Assembly: GCF_001723305.1 (NCBI RefSeq)
Contig: NZ_LPWF01000004.1
Location: 186,001-250,000, forward strand
Source of the DNA: Methyloceanibacter superfactus
GTDB taxonomy: Bacteria > Pseudomonadota > Alphaproteobacteria > Rhizobiales > Methyloligellaceae
Direction of reading: 5' to 3'
DNA: 64,000 bases
This document shows positions 28,884 through 38,715 of the stretch, one piece after another. Each line of letters starts with the position of its first letter. Positions within the stretch are counted from its first letter, which is position 1. The translations under genes were made by a program, and so were the position numbers. The notes under the pieces are model-generated. The model saw only the letters and a program-made list of their open reading frames with translations. It did not search any database and was not told the DNA's origin.

Positions 28884-29069
28884 TTAGGCTCCTACTCGGC
28901 GTCCCACCGAACGCTTCTACTGGCGTGGCGCGAACCCGAGGCTCGTGTTGCAACCGATGCGGCAAAATTCGCGAAAGCCGATGGGCCGCCTGTTAGCCGC
29001 CCAGCCTCCGCTCGCTTCAACCGCGGAATTCATTCAAAGATGATGTGCCAATGCCAAATGGGCACGGCC

Positions 29070-29711
29070 TCAATCGGCCCGCCCCGCATTGCCCATCGCA
29101 GCCTCGACCAAATCGATCGCTGCCCTGAACGCGGCGTCTATATCCAAATTTGTGGTGTCGAGCAAGGCTGCGTCTTCGGCCTGGCGCAGCGGCGCCGTGG
29201 TCCGGGTCATGTCCCGCTGGTCCCGATCCCGGATATCGGCCAGGACCTCGGCCTCGGCGATGGCCGCCCCAGCGGCTTGAAGCTCCAGAAAACGGCGGTG
29301 GGCCCGCTCTTCCGGGGTCGCGGTCACAAACAGCTTCACGTCCGCGTTTGGGCAGATGACCGTGCCGATGTCCCGGCCGTCGATCACGGCGCCCGGCGGA
29401 ATGCGGACAAATTCGCGCTGATAGGCCAGAAGCACCGCCCGTACCTCCGGGTGGCGGGCCACGACCGAGGCGGCCTCGCCGAGCCCCGCGGTCCGTAGCA
29501 CCGGATCGTCCAGCGTCGCCACGTCGAGCCGGGACGCGGCCGCGGCCGCAGCGCTCGAATCGGCGAGCTCACCGCCTTGCGCCAGGGTATCGCGCGCCAC
29601 GGCGCGGTAAAGCGCGCCCGTATCGAGATGGCGCAGCCCGTAGTGGACGGCGATGCGCTTGGCGACGGTGCCCTTGCCGGAGGCCGCCGGACCGTCAATG
29701 GCGATGATCAT
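29070..29711 (-). CDS. cmk: Cytidylate kinase
   Basis: A 213-residue NMP kinase phosphorylating CMP and dCMP. The P-loop [15 protein letters not shown] begins at residue 4, followed by [15 protein letters not shown] and [23 protein letters not shown]. The ATG overlaps the aroA stop by 4 nt, so the pair is coupled. About 190 nt separate it from rpsA. Confidence 0.97.
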   Translation of the reverse strand: MIIAIDGPAASGKGTVAKRIAVHYGLRHLDTGALYRAVARDTLAQGGELADSSAAAAAASRLDVATLDDPVLRTAGLGEAASVVARHPEVRAVLLAYQREFVRIPPGAVIDGRDIGTVICPNADVKLFVTATPEERAHRRFLELQAAGAAIAEAEVLADIRDRDQRDMTRTTAPLRQAEDAALLDTTNLDIDAAFRAAIDLVEAAMGNAGRAD

Positions 29712-31027
29712 GCGAGCTCGGCTCCAAGGCTGGTCATCAAGGCCGCGAAGCCCGGGAAGCTGGTGGCGATCATGGTCACGTCGTCGACCGTGACCGGCTC
29801 GCTGGCGCCGAGCCCGAGGATGAGGAAGGCCATGGCGATGCGGTGATCCATATGGGTCTCGACCAGCGCGCCGCCCTTCACCGCCCCTCGCCCCCGCACG
29901 ATCAGATCGTCGCCCTCGATGCGGACCGCGACGCCGCAGGCTTCGAGCCCGGCGGCGGTGGCGGCGAGCCGGTCGCTTTCCTTCACCTTGAGCTCGGCGA
30001 GACCCGCCATGTGGGTCTCCCCTTCGGCGAAGGCGGCGACCACGGCCAGCACAGGATATTCGTCGATCATGGACGGGGCGCGCTCCGGCGGCACGCGCAC
30101 GCCCTTGAGAGGTCCGGCCTTGACGCGGAGATCACCCACCGGCTCGCCACCCTCGTCGCGGAGATCGAGCACCTCTATTGACGCGCCCATCTCGCGCAAG
30201 GTGTCGAGGAAGCCGGTGCGCGTCGGATTCATCAGCACGTTCTCCACCACCAGGTCGGAGCCGGGGCAAATGAGAGCGGCAGCGATCAGGAATGCGGCGG
30301 AGCTCGGGTCGCCCGGCACCGAGAGCGCCGCGCCATGCAGTTCGGCATCGCCGCACACGGTGACGGCGCGCCCGCCGCCGGCTTTGTCCTCGGCGTGAAG
30401 CTCGGCGCCGAAGAACGCCAGCATGCGTTCCGTGTGGTCGCGCGTGGCCAGAGGCTCGATCACGGTGGTGCGTCCCGGCGCATGCAGTCCGGCAAAAAGA
30501 ATGGCTGATTTCACCTGCGCCGACGGCACGGGCAGGTCGTATTCGATGGGAAGAATGTCTCCCGTGCCGCGCACGGTGAGCGGCAGGGTGCCGCCTTCGC
30601 CTTGCGCTTCCACTTGCAGGCCCATGGTGATGAGCGGCGTCAGCACACGCCCCATGGGGCGGCGGCACAAGGAGGCGTCGCCGGTGAACTCGACGCGCAT
30701 GTCATGACCGGCGACGACGCCGAGCATCAGGCGGCTGCCCGTGCCGGAATTGCCGAAATCGAGCGGTCCCTGGGGCGCACGCAAACCGCCGACGCCCTGG
30801 CCCAGCACCTCGACGGTGCCGTCCTTTTGCGTGACCTCCGCACCGAGTTCGTCAACGGCCTGCGCCGTGGCCATGACATCCTCCGCGGCGAGGAGCCCGG
30901 CGATCCGGGTCCGCCCGATCGCCAGGGCGCCCAAGATCAAGGCACGATGGGAGATCGATTTGTCGCCCGGCACTCTGACACGGCCGGAAATGCGCGCAGA
31001 TCGGCGGGCGGTCAGAGGGTGCGGCAT
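29708..31027 (-). CDS. aroA: EPSP synthase (3-phosphoshikimate 1-carboxyvinyltransferase)
   Basis: AroA makes EPSP in the shikimate pathway. The 439-residue intact protein starts [15 protein letters not shown] and has [12 protein letters not shown] (substrate-binding Lys), the [15 protein letters not shown] loop and KVKESDRL near the C-terminus. The LDFGNSGTG loop has GNSGT where common class I enzymes have GNAGT. The ATG at 31027 is preferred to upstream in-frame starts by family length. It diverges from the TIGR02300-type gene. Confidence 0.96.
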   Translation of the reverse strand: MPHPLTARRSARISGRVRVPGDKSISHRALILGALAIGRTRIAGLLAAEDVMATAQAVDELGAEVTQKDGTVEVLGQGVGGLRAPQGPLDFGNSGTGSRLMLGVVAGHDMRVEFTGDASLCRRPMGRVLTPLITMGLQVEAQGEGGTLPLTVRGTGDILPIEYDLPVPSAQVKSAILFAGLHAPGRTTVIEPLATRDHTERMLAFFGAELHAEDKAGGGRAVTVCGDAELHGAALSVPGDPSSAAFLIAAALICPGSDLVVENVLMNPTRTGFLDTLREMGASIEVLDLRDEGGEPVGDLRVKAGPLKGVRVPPERAPSMIDEYPVLAVVAAFAEGETHMAGLAELKVKESDRLAATAAGLEACGVAVRIEGDDLIVRGRGAVKGGALVETHMDHRIAMAFLILGLGASEPVTVDDVTMIATSFPGFAALMTSLGAELA

Positions 31028-31127
31028 AGATTCTCGGTTGGGGTTTTGGGGTGCTCGATAGCTTTTGACACTACGCATGAGGCGTGGCAATGGGGAGTCA
31101 ACTCAAGGCTAGCTTCGAGGAGCGTCA

Positions 31128-31532
31128 ATGTCGAAACCCGCACGGGGAACCAAGCGCGTTTGCCCGAGCTGTGGGGCGCGGTTTTACGATTTGGGTCGTT
31201 CGCCAATTACCTGCCCCGTCTGCGAAGCCGTTTATCAGGTGACGCCGCCGTCATCGTCACGGCGGGCCGAGCGCGCTGCACCCGCCGAAGTCAAGAAAGC
31301 CGTAGTCGCCGAAGCGGATCCGCCGGCGACGGGCGATGCCGACGTCATCAGCCTCGATGAGGCGGCGGAGGCCGAGGAAGCCGCGGTCGACGACGAGGAG
31401 ATCGTCCTCGACGACGACGACGACGACATCCCGGCCGGCGACGACGATGACGACACCTTCCTCGAAGAAGAGGAAGACGAAGACGCGGACGTCACCGGCA
31501 TTGTCGGCGGCGGCCCCAAAGAAGAAAGCTAA
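31128..31532 (+). CDS. TIGR02300-type (FYDLN) zinc-ribbon protein with acidic tail
   Basis: A 134-residue protein. The N-terminus KRVCPSCGARFYDLGRSPITCPVCE has two CxxC pairs that should bind zinc and the FYDLN-like signature of a conserved alphaproteobacterial family. The rest is low-complexity acid: runs of Asp and Glu (about 31400-31490), ending GGGPKEES. The family regularly lies beside aroA. Function is unknown. GAGGAGCGTCA upstream may serve as ribosome site. Confidence 0.85.
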   Translation: MSKPARGTKRVCPSCGARFYDLGRSPITCPVCEAVYQVTPPSSSRRAERAAPAEVKKAVVAEADPPATGDADVISLDEAAEAEEAAVDDEEIVLDDDDDDIPAGDDDDDTFLEEEEDEDADVTGIVGGGPKEES

Positions 31533-31677
31533 GAACCGGGCGCGGACGGCAAGCACGTCCGGCCCCCGCCGGCCCCGTGGCTCGTATTTCTCTTGAACCC
31601 ACGGGACGCCCGGCCTAAGTGATGCGTCTGATTTCTCGCGGCCCCGCACGGGCCAGCGAAATTTCCCGAGTTCTTAA

Positions 31678-31753
31678 GGGGCCATAGCTCAGTTGGGAGA
31701 GCGCGTGAATGGCATTCACGAGGTCGGCGGTTCGATCCCGCCTGGCTCCACCA
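31678..31753 (+). tRNA. tRNA-Ala (anticodon GGC)
   Basis: A 76-nt cloverleaf with encoded CCA. Acceptor GGGGCCA pairs with TGGCTCC, D stem GCTC/GAGC, anticodon stem CGTGA/TCACG with loop ATGGCAT, T stem GGCGG/CCGCC with TTCGATC. The anticodon GGC reads GCC codons, which suits a high-GC genome. It lies about 145 nt after the TIGR02300-type gene. Confidence 0.97.
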
Positions 31754-31777
31754 AACCCTTCTCCTTGGACACACGAG

Positions 31778-32020
31778 ATGAGGCGTCGCCCAAGCCGCGG
31801 GCTTGAACTGCCGTCAGTGCGCGTGCCGGCAGTCGCGTCCGGCGCGTTCGCCATCGGCGCGCTGGCCGTGGGCGCCCTTGCCATCGGCGCGCTGGCGATC
31901 GGCCGCCTGGCCGTGCGCCGCGCGGACATGGCCAAGCTTCATCTCGGCGAAGTGGAGATCGACGACCTAACGGTCCGGCGTCTGCGGGTGATCGAGACCG
32001 ACGACGGGGCAGACGACTAG
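31778..32020 (+). CDS. Small conserved protein with Ala-Ile-Gly repeats
   Basis: An 80-residue protein. After a basic N-terminus it has a run of five-residue units of the form A-[FL]-A-[IV]-G (GAFAIGALAVGALAIGALAIGRLAV), then DLTVRRLRVIE and an acidic tail. The period of five recalls a short pentapeptide-type beta solenoid rather than a membrane helix, but the stretch is hydrophobic enough for either. The start at 31778 is taken because a longer frame would run into the tRNA. Similar short proteins occur in other alphaproteobacteria, as I recall; function unknown. Confidence 0.6.
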   Translation: MRRRPSRGLELPSVRVPAVASGAFAIGALAVGALAIGALAIGRLAVRRADMAKLHLGEVEIDDLTVRRLRVIETDDGADD

Positions 32021-32024
32021 CGCG

Positions 32025-32237
32025 CTAGTGACCGCCGACGACGCCGACCGTGACCCGCGCCACACGCGCCGCGCCCACCAGACGCGGCAAATCCTGGTCA
32101 TAGGCGCCGGCGGCCAGCAGAACCGTATCGCCCTTGGACGCCGCCCCGATGGCGTGCGACAGGGTCTTGAATGCCGTTTCCGGCGTGCGGCCGTCATTGC
32201 TGTCGAGGCCGGTCTTGGGGTCTACATACCAGGTCAT
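32025..32237 (-). CDS. Small hypothetical protein (DUF1565-like start)
   Basis: A 70-residue protein starting MTWYVDPKTGLDSNDGRTPETAFKTLSHAI. The motif YVDPxxGxDxNDGxxxxxAFxTLxxAI is the N-terminal cap of right-handed beta-helix proteins (DUF1565 type), which usually continue for several hundred residues. Here it stops after about two strands, so it is either a truncated relic or a small stand-alone protein. It converges with the preceding gene, 4 nt apart. Confidence 0.55.
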   Translation of the reverse strand: MTWYVDPKTGLDSNDGRTPETAFKTLSHAIGAASKGDTVLLAAGAYDQDLPRLVGAARVARVTVGVVGGH

Positions 32238-32485
32238 CGCGCAGGGGCTCCGATTCGACGCTTTCGAGACGTTACGGCAACGCGGCGCGCTCCGATAGCA
32301 CCGACTATCGGGACAACCCCAGCCCCCTTCACCCTTCTCCTTGAATTCGCGGGCGGATTTCCCCATATGCCAGCTGGTTTATGAGACTCAGCGCCGCGGC
32401 GGGCTGAGGTTGCGAGGCGCCGTCAGGGCCTCGAAAGTTCGTCACCAGCACGCGCGGCACGCTGATGAAAGAGGCTTTCCGCCGG

Positions 32486-32908
32486 ATGTCGCGCATGGCA
32501 CTTTTCGACGGCAATCTTTGGTTAACCCTGTCCACGGATCGCCTGGGCGCGCCCGCCAAGGCAGCCGATGGCGGTTATCCGCCCTACAATATCGAGCTCT
32601 TGCCTGAGGGCCGCAACGGTCCGGAGGCCCTGCGCATTACGCTCGCGGTCGCCGGTTTCTCACTTGACGAACTCGACGTGAGCGTCGAGGACGGTGAGCT
32701 GACGGTCCGTGGCGCCAAGCGCGACGAGGTCGCCAAGGATTATCTTCACCGCGGCATCGCCGCGCGGCAGTTCAAACGGAGCTTCGCCCTGGCCAAGGGC
32801 GTTGAGGTCCGCAAGGCCGAATTGCATGATGGCCTGCTCGCCATCGTGCTGGAACGGCCCCATAGGGAGAAACGTGTACTCAAGGTGGGAATCGCGCCAG
32901 TCGGCTAA
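32486..32908 (+). CDS. Small heat-shock protein, Hsp20 family
   Basis: A 140-residue alpha-crystallin-domain chaperone. The core runs from about residue 35 (GYPPYNIELLPEG) to the strand LAIVLERPHREKRVLKV; the usual I-x-I/V C-terminal tail is short. It holds unfolding proteins for refolding. The start is uncertain between ATG codons at 32465, 32486 and 32495; AGAGG lies 12 nt before 32486. A DUF1150 gene follows 50 nt later, a frequent pairing in alphaproteobacteria. I did not find a ROSE-type thermosensor with confidence. Confidence 0.88.
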   Translation: MSRMALFDGNLWLTLSTDRLGAPAKAADGGYPPYNIELLPEGRNGPEALRITLAVAGFSLDELDVSVEDGELTVRGAKRDEVAKDYLHRGIAARQFKRSFALAKGVEVRKAELHDGLLAIVLERPHREKRVLKVGIAPVG

Positions 32909-32958
32909 GCTCGCGTTACGCTATGACGCGCGCTTCTCCACGAGGAACCGGAGTCCGA

Positions 32959-33225
32959 ATGAATAAGATGGAAAACGACGAGACCCGCCATTTGATGAGC
33001 CTGAAGGAGCTCGCGCTCCTCGGCGACGGCGAGGTCGCCTATATCAAGCAACTCGACTCGGATTCCGCCGAACGGCTGTTCCCGGCGCTCGACGACGCGC
33101 CCGAGGGCATCGATCTGTTCGCCGTGCTCGGTGCCGACGGCACGCCGCTGGCGCTGACCGATAGCCGCAACGCGGCGATCGCCAACGCGCTCGAGAATGA
33201 CCTCGTGCCCGTGAGCGTGCACTAA
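32959..33225 (+). CDS. DUF1150 family protein
   Basis: An 88-residue protein, MNKMENDETRHLMSLKELALLG then VAYIKQLDSDSAERLFP and ALTDSRNAAIANALENDLVPVSVH. This matches DUF1150, short alphaproteobacterial proteins often next to Hsp20 genes, with the pattern of a small sequence-conserved accessory factor. GGAG at 32951-32954 precedes the ATG. Function is not known. Confidence 0.85.
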   Translation: MNKMENDETRHLMSLKELALLGDGEVAYIKQLDSDSAERLFPALDDAPEGIDLFAVLGADGTPLALTDSRNAAIANALENDLVPVSVH

Positions 33226-33341
33226 CTCTCCGCCCAACCAGCCTTCGTCTCCACCACGAGCCGCACGGCGCCGGCATCATCTGGCGATGATGCCCGGCCG
33301 CGTGCATAGTCGAGCCATCCAGTTTTCTCCGGAGGGCTCGC

Positions 33342-34502
33342 ATGACATCGCAGATCGTCTTCAAGGCCGCGCGCTGCGCGGCGTTCGTCCTGCTGGCGGC
33401 GGTGGCAGGCTTCTCTGCTCATCCAAGTGCGGCGCGGGCGGACCCCTTGCTCGATGAGACCGTCGCGTTCACCGGCGATATCCTCTACCTCCAATACAAA
33501 ATACCCGGCCTCGTCATCGCCGCGGTGCGCAACGGCGAGACGGCGATCCATGGGGTCGGCGCGGCGCGCGATAGTGGTGAGGCCCCGGACGGCGACACCG
33601 TCATGCGCATCGGCTCGATCACCAAGCCTTCACGGGCCAGGTTCTGGCCCAGCTCGCCGCGGACGGAACCGTGTCGCTGACGCAGACGGTCGCCACCACC
33701 GCGCCCGATCTCGGCTCCGGCGCCGATCCGAACCTCGCCAATCTGAGACTCATCGACATCGCCACGCAGCGTCGGGACTGCGCGCGAGGTGCCGCATGAT
33801 GCGGGCCCGGCCGACGATCCCTTCGCGCCGATCACCCGCGAGGCGTTCGCCGCGTGGCTGAGCAAGGAGCCGTTGCTGTTCGCACCGGGGACAGGCGTGC
33901 TCTACTCGAACTTCGCCTTCGACGTCCTGTCGATCGCCTTGTCCGAAGCGGCGAAGAAGCCCTATCCCGACCTCCTGGCCGAGCATGTCACCGGGCCGCT
34001 CGGCATGACGGACACGACCTTCGCGCCGAACGAGGCGCAAAAGGGCCGGCTGATGCAAGGGCACGGCTTCGACGGCAAGGCGCTGCCGGACGTGCCGACC
34101 GGTTCGGTGATCGTCGGCTCGGGCGGCCTCTACTCGACGCCGAAAGATCTGCTGCGCTGGATGCAATGGCATCTCGACCGCCTCGGCAAAGACGGCGCCG
34201 AGACCCGCATGCTCGATCATGCGGCCTATCTGGTGCGGGACGGGCTGAACCCAGTGTCAGGCATGGACGAGTCCGGCCAGATGGACGCCATGAGCCTCGC
34301 CTGGGTGGTGATGATGCCCGAAGGCGATCGGCCGCTGATCCTGCAAAAGGCGGGCGGGCTGCAGGGGACGTTCTCCTACATCGCCTTTGCGCCGACGCGG
34401 GGCATCGCCGTGTTCGTCGCGATCAACAAATTCGACTTCGCCGCGGCCATGGGCATGGCCCAAGCCGTCAACGAGATGATCGCCACGCTGACACCGCGCT
34501 AG
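33342..34502 (+). CDS. Secreted serine hydrolase, beta-lactamase/AmpH family, three frameshifts
   Basis: The repaired protein is 387 residues. GGAGG six nt before the ATG and a signal peptide (AAFVLLAAVAGFSAHPSAARA) place it in the periplasm. The nucleophile motif SxxK is GSITK; the Tyr motif is VLYSNFAF (YSN); and the late segment QKAGGLQGTFSYI carries the third-box region. This is the class C beta-lactamase/DD-peptidase fold of AmpH-type peptidoglycan hydrolases. Frames break near 33626, 33768 and 33781, each a lost base; repair gives ITKAFTGQVLAQLAADG and a SGLPREVPHDAG-like stretch. The 3' end overlaps the convergent ptsN by 4 nt. It could also be an esterase. Confidence 0.8.
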
Positions 34503-34966
34503 GCGGCGTGCGAGGAGGTCTCTTCCTGGGTGAGAACCGCGTAAAGCGCGGCGGCATCCTTGGACGCGCGGAGCTTGTCCACGGCGGATCCCTCGCGCAG
34601 TAACCGCGAAATCCGCGCAAGCGCCTTCAGATGGTCGGCGCCGGCGCCCTCGGGCGCGAGCAGCAGGAACACGATATCCACGGGCTCGCCATCGACCGCA
34701 TCGAACTCGACCGGCTCGGGCAGCCGGGCAAAAACACCGACGATCCGTTTCAGCCCGGCGAGCTTGCCGTGGGGGATGGCGACTCCCTGGCCGAGCCCGG
34801 TGGAGCCGAGCTGCTCGCGCTGCCAAAGAACATCGAAGACGTCGCGCTCCGGAAGGCCGGCAGTGCGCGCGGCCCGGGCCGAAAGATCCTGCAAGAGCTG
34901 CTTCTTGCTCTGCGCCTTCAGCGAAGGAACCACGTCCTCGGGTGAGATGAGATCACCTAGATGCAT
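34499..34966 (-). CDS. ptsN: PTS EIIA-Ntr
   Basis: A 155-residue nitrogen-PTS EIIA. The phospho-histidine is in GVAIPHGKLAGL. PtsN relays EI-Ntr/NPr phosphorylation to regulators of potassium, nitrogen and carbon. It lies downstream of rpoN on the same strand, as in most proteobacteria, but about 460 nt away and without the usual hpf gene between. With HprK, HPr and EIIA-Man near the left edge this is the fourth PTS protein in the window. Confidence 0.95.
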   Translation of the reverse strand: MHLGDLISPEDVVPSLKAQSKKQLLQDLSARAARTAGLPERDVFDVLWQREQLGSTGLGQGVAIPHGKLAGLKRIVGVFARLPEPVEFDAVDGEPVDIVFLLLAPEGAGADHLKALARISRLLREGSAVDKLRASKDAAALYAVLTQEETSSHAA

Positions 34967-35430
34967 TCGACTACCCGTGTGACTTGTGTGAGCGGACAGG
35001 GCGCGAACGCCGCGTGCCCGACTGGCGCATTCTCAAGAGCTGGAACCCATCCAGCCGATCTTGCGGGACTCCCCGTCCAACTTTTTCGACTCACCCGCCC
35101 CGACGGCTGGTGCCCGATGAACGTCTCGACGGTGTGACAACGCAGTCCTGGACGCAACTTGCGCAACGCCTCTCGACGCCCAGGATCATTCGGTAGCTTG
35201 CTTCGTCATTGCCGGCGGAAGCTTGTTACAAGACCCTTCTTGTCTGGCGCTTCCCGGGGCGCATACCGCATTCTCGAGATCCGATTCGTGTCGAGACGTC
35301 CCAAAGCGCCTCGCTCGTCCTCGATAGCGGCGGGAAGCTAGACCCACGTAACTAGGGTGTCAAACGCAATAAGGTCGATCTGCCCTCTTTACAGATTTCG
35401 CCTTCGTGAACAGCGCATTAGACGCAAAGT
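34967..35430. other. Non-coding gap between ptsN and rpoN
   Basis: The 464-nt gap contains no ORF with a plausible product on either strand and no RNA gene I recognise. In Hyphomicrobiales an hpf/raiA gene normally occupies this spot and needs about 570 nt; it is absent. Several short inverted repeats are present but none stands out. A ptsN promoter should lie here. Confidence 0.5.
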
Positions 35431-37000
35431 TCAGGCGCTTGCGCCCATCGCGATGCGCTTCAGCCGGCGGCGCTGCACCGAGGAGGGAATGCCGAGCGCC
35501 TCACGATATTTCGCCACCGTGCGGCGGGCGATGTCGATGCCGTCGCCCTTGAGCCGCTCGACGATTTTGTCGTCGGAGAGGACATCGGCGGCCGGCTCCG
35601 CGGTGATCATCTCGCGAATCCGATGGCGCACCGCCTCCGAGGAGTGGGCGTCGTCGCCATGGGCGGTGGCGGCAATGGACGAGGTGAAGAAATATTTCAG
35701 CTCGAACAGGCCGCGATTGGTGGCCATGTATTTGTTGGCGGTCACGCGGCTGACCGTCGATTCGTGCATCGAAATGGCGTCGGCCACGGTCTTCAGATTC
35801 AGCGGCCGCAGATGACGCACGCCGTAGGTGAAGAAGGCGTCCTGCTGGCGCACGATCTCTTGCGCGACCTTCAGTATGGTTCGTGCCCGCTGATCGAGAC
35901 TCTTCACCAGCCAATTCGCGGTTTGCAGGCAATCGACAAGATAGGACTTGTCCTCTTTGCGCATCTTCGTCTTCGACACCGTCGCGTAGTAGGACTGATT
36001 TACCAGCACGCGCGGGAGCGTATCGCTGTTCAGCTCCACGTAGAAGCTCCTGTCGGGAAGCGACCGCACGAGCACGTCGGGCACGATGGGCTGTGCCGGG
36101 GCCGAGCCGTATTTCAGGCCGGGCTTCGGATTGAGCCGCCGCACCTCGGCGATCATGTCGCACAGATCTTCGTCGGAAACGCGCGCGGCCCGCTTGAGCG
36201 CGACGAGATCGTGGGTGGCGAGAAGATGCAGATTGTCGATCAACGCGGCCATGGCCGGGTCGCAGCGGTCCTGTTCCTTTAGCTGTAGCGTCAGGCATTC
36301 GCGCAAGTCGCGGGCGAAGACGCCACACGGATCGAAGGTCTGCATGACGCCGAGCGTCTCCTCGACGAGCTCCTGGGGGGCTCCGAGAAGCTCGGCCAGG
36401 CCATCGAGATCGCCGCGCAGATAACCGGCCTCGTCGGTCATATCGATGAGGTGCTGGCCGATCATGCGGCGTGCCGGATCGGAGAACGTGAGGCTGAGCT
36501 GCTCGGCAGATGGGTCCGCAGCGTCTTCTCCTCGGCCACATAGGCTTCGAGATTGGAGCCGTCATCGTTGTCGACCCGCGATCCCTGGGTAAGCCCGCTC
36601 CACCCTGAATCGGTCATCGCCCCGGGCGTGAAGGTCTCCGAATCGGGGAACATGTCCTGGGGCTCCGCGTCGAGATCGTTGGTTTGGCTCGCGCCGTTCC
36701 CCGTCTCGAGGTCGACCCAGTCGTCGCCATCGCCGGTTTCGGCGCTGCCCTCGTCGGACGCCGGCGCGGCCTTCGCGTCGCGCCGTCGTCCTTGGTGGCG
36801 GTGGGGGAACGGTCCTCGGCCAGGCCGTTGGGCTCATCCGGATCGGCATGTTCGAGCAGCGGATTGCGCTCAAGCTCAGTCTCGACGAAGGTCGCAAGCT
36901 CCATGTTCGACAACTGCAACAGCTTGATCGCCTGCTGCAATTGCGGCGTCATAACCAGACTGTGACTCTGGCGGAGTTCGAGCTTTGTGTTGATCGCCAT
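35431..37000 (-). CDS. rpoN: RNA polymerase sigma-54 factor, two frameshifts
   Basis: The repaired protein is 523 residues. Region I is SHSLVMTPQLQQAIKLLQLSN with ETELERNPLLE; an acidic region II follows; then the core-binding domain (LRECLTLQLKEQDRCDPAM). Near the C-terminus are the HTH ISMHESTVSRVTANKYM and the RpoN box ARRTVAKYREALGIP, the -24 promoter reader. Frames break near 36781 (in the acidic linker) and 36508 (RTHL|AEQLSLTFSDPARRMIG). It lies between lptB and ptsN, the canonical setting. Activator-dependent genes for it are not in the window. Confidence 0.92.
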
Positions 37001-37026
37001 CTACTAATTCACTCGCGATCGGGTGT

Positions 37027-37857
37027 TCAGATCTTGAACTGATCACCAAGATAAACGCGTCGCACATCCTCGTTGTTAATGATCTCGTGCGCGGTACCGT
37101 GGGTTAGTACCATACCGTCATGGATAATATAGGCTCGGCTAACAAGCTCCAACGTCTCGCGCACATTGTGATCGGTAATGAGAACGCCGATGCCGCGCTC
37201 GGTGAGATGCCGCACGAGCGCGCGAATGTCGCCGACGGCGATCGGATCGATGCCGGCGAAGGGTTCATCGAGCAGCATGAAGGAGGGACGCGAGGCGAGC
37301 GCGCGCGCAATTTCGACACGCCGCCGTTCACCGCCCGACAGTGCCATGGACGGCGACTTTCTGAGGCGCGTGATGCGGAATTCCTCGAGGAGCGAATCGA
37401 GCTGAAGCTGGCGCTCCTTCTTGTTTGGCTCGACCATCTCAAGCACGGCGAGAATGTTCTCCTCCACCGTGAGGCCCCGGAAGATGGACGCCTCCTGCGG
37501 CAGATAGCCGATGCCGAGCCGCGCGCGGCGGTACATGGGCAATTTGGTCACGTCACGGCCGTCGATCTTGATCGAGCCTTGGTCGGCCGGGATCAGACCC
37601 GTGATCATGTAGAAGACGGTGGTCTTGCCGGCGCCGTTCGGCCCGAGCAGTCCGACCGCTTCGCCGCGCTGAAGATCGAGACTGACGCCGCGCACGACGG
37701 TGCGCTTCTTGAAGGCCTTGACCACGGATCGGATGGTGAGCCAGCCGTTGCCTGGCTGGCCTTGATGCGCGGGTTCGCGCACGGCGGGCTCGACCTGCAC
37801 GGGAGCCTCCGGGGCAGCAACCGCCTGACGGCCTGGAAACGACAGCAACTTGCCCAC
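37027..37857 (-). CDS. lptB: LPS export ABC ATPase LptB
   Basis: A 276-residue ATPase of the LptBFG exporter that pulls LPS from the inner membrane. Walker A is GPNGAGKTT, signature [15 protein letters not shown], Walker [13 protein letters not shown] and the H-loop TDHN. A 45-residue N-terminal extension rich in Pro/Ala/Glu precedes the ABC domain, longer than in E. coli (241 residues). The ATG at 37857 follows lptA by about 65 nt. rpoN follows 26 nt later. Confidence 0.95.
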   Translation of the reverse strand: MGKLLSFPGRQAVAAPEAPVQVEPAVREPAHQGQPGNGWLTIRSVVKAFKKRTVVRGVSLDLQRGEAVGLLGPNGAGKTTVFYMITGLIPADQGSIKIDGRDVTKLPMYRRARLGIGYLPQEASIFRGLTVEENILAVLEMVEPNKKERQLQLDSLLEEFRITRLRKSPSMALSGGERRRVEIARALASRPSFMLLDEPFAGIDPIAVGDIRALVRHLTERGIGVLITDHNVRETLELVSRAYIIHDGMVLTHGTAHEIINNEDVRRVYLGDQFKI

Positions 37858-37923
37858 TGACCCTTTCCGCTCCTCAGTTGAAGCGCTGGCCGGTTGAAAT
37901 CGGATAGAGCCCCTTAAGGGGTC

Positions 37924-38715
37924 TCACCGGAACTCAGGCACAATCGGCCATGGCTCGGCTTCATCGACGGCCGCATCTTCCGCTTCCGGCTTCTGTTCGC
38001 CTGGAACAGGCTCCTCATTGCTTGCCGCAGGTGCCGGTGCGGATTTCTTAGGCTTGATGCGGACCGGTTCGGCATCGCCATCATCGCCGCCACCGTCTTG
38101 CTTAGGCATGAACAGCGCGCGGATACGGCCTCCGGTCGTGGCATTACCTGGATTCTCGAACCGGCTCTCACCCGTCTTCAAGTTAATGATAAGCCGTTCT
38201 CCCTTTAGCACATTCTGACCTTGCGATAACACCACATTGCCACCCACGGTTACCAACTGAGCCGGCACATCGTAGAGCGCCCAGTCGCTGGTGGTGGTCT
38301 GATCGTCGTCGCTGGTGATGACGACGCTGCCTCTCGCCTCGATCTTGCTGATCTGCGCCTCGGGACCGGCCGGCTTGTCCGGCTGATTGGCGGCGGGCAC
38401 CGGCTCGGCCGCCTTCTGGCCGGTGATCTTCTCCGCGCCGCCCACGTAATGCACGTCGAGCTCGGCGGCGCGCAGCGTCGTCGTCCCCTGCACCGCTTTC
38501 ACATTGCCTTTGAACGTCGCGTATTTCTGCGCGTCGTAGACGGTAAGCATGTCGGACTCGATATCGATCGGCGCATCGGAGCTCTCGGACAAGCCGCCGA
38601 AGGAGTTGCTGAGCGTTTGCGCGGGAAGCGGGTTCGTCAGGGCGATGAGCCCGAAGAGTGCCACCGCAGGCGCCATGACGGCCGAAGTAAGACTGACCCT
38701 CTGTTGCGTGCTCAT
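37924..38715 (-). CDS. lptA: LptA periplasmic LPS bridge protein
   Basis: A 263-residue OstA-fold protein with a signal peptide (ALFGLIALTNPLPAQT). The beta-jellyroll repeats include IDIESDMLTVYDAQKYATFKG and VTVGGNVVLSQGQNVLKG. It forms the bridge carrying LPS across the periplasm. A 70-residue low-complexity Pro/Ala/Glu tail follows the fold, longer than in enterobacteria. Its ATG overlaps the lptC stop, so lptC-lptA are coupled. Confidence 0.9.
   Translation of the reverse strand: MSTQQRVSLTSAVMAPAVALFGLIALTNPLPAQTLSNSFGGLSESSDAPIDIESDMLTVYDAQKYATFKGNVKAVQGTTTLRAAELDVHYVGGAEKITGQKAAEPVPAANQPDKPAGPEAQISKIEARGSVVITSDDDQTTTSDWALYDVPAQLVTVGGNVVLSQGQNVLKGERLIINLKTGESRFENPGNATTGGRIRALFMPKQDGGGDDGDAEPVRIKPKKSAPAPAASNEEPVPGEQKPEAEDAAVDEAEPWPIVPEFR

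Noticed and set aside
31709-31777. N-terminal extension of the small repeat protein back to 31709
   Set aside because: It would translate through the 3' half of the tRNA-Ala gene.
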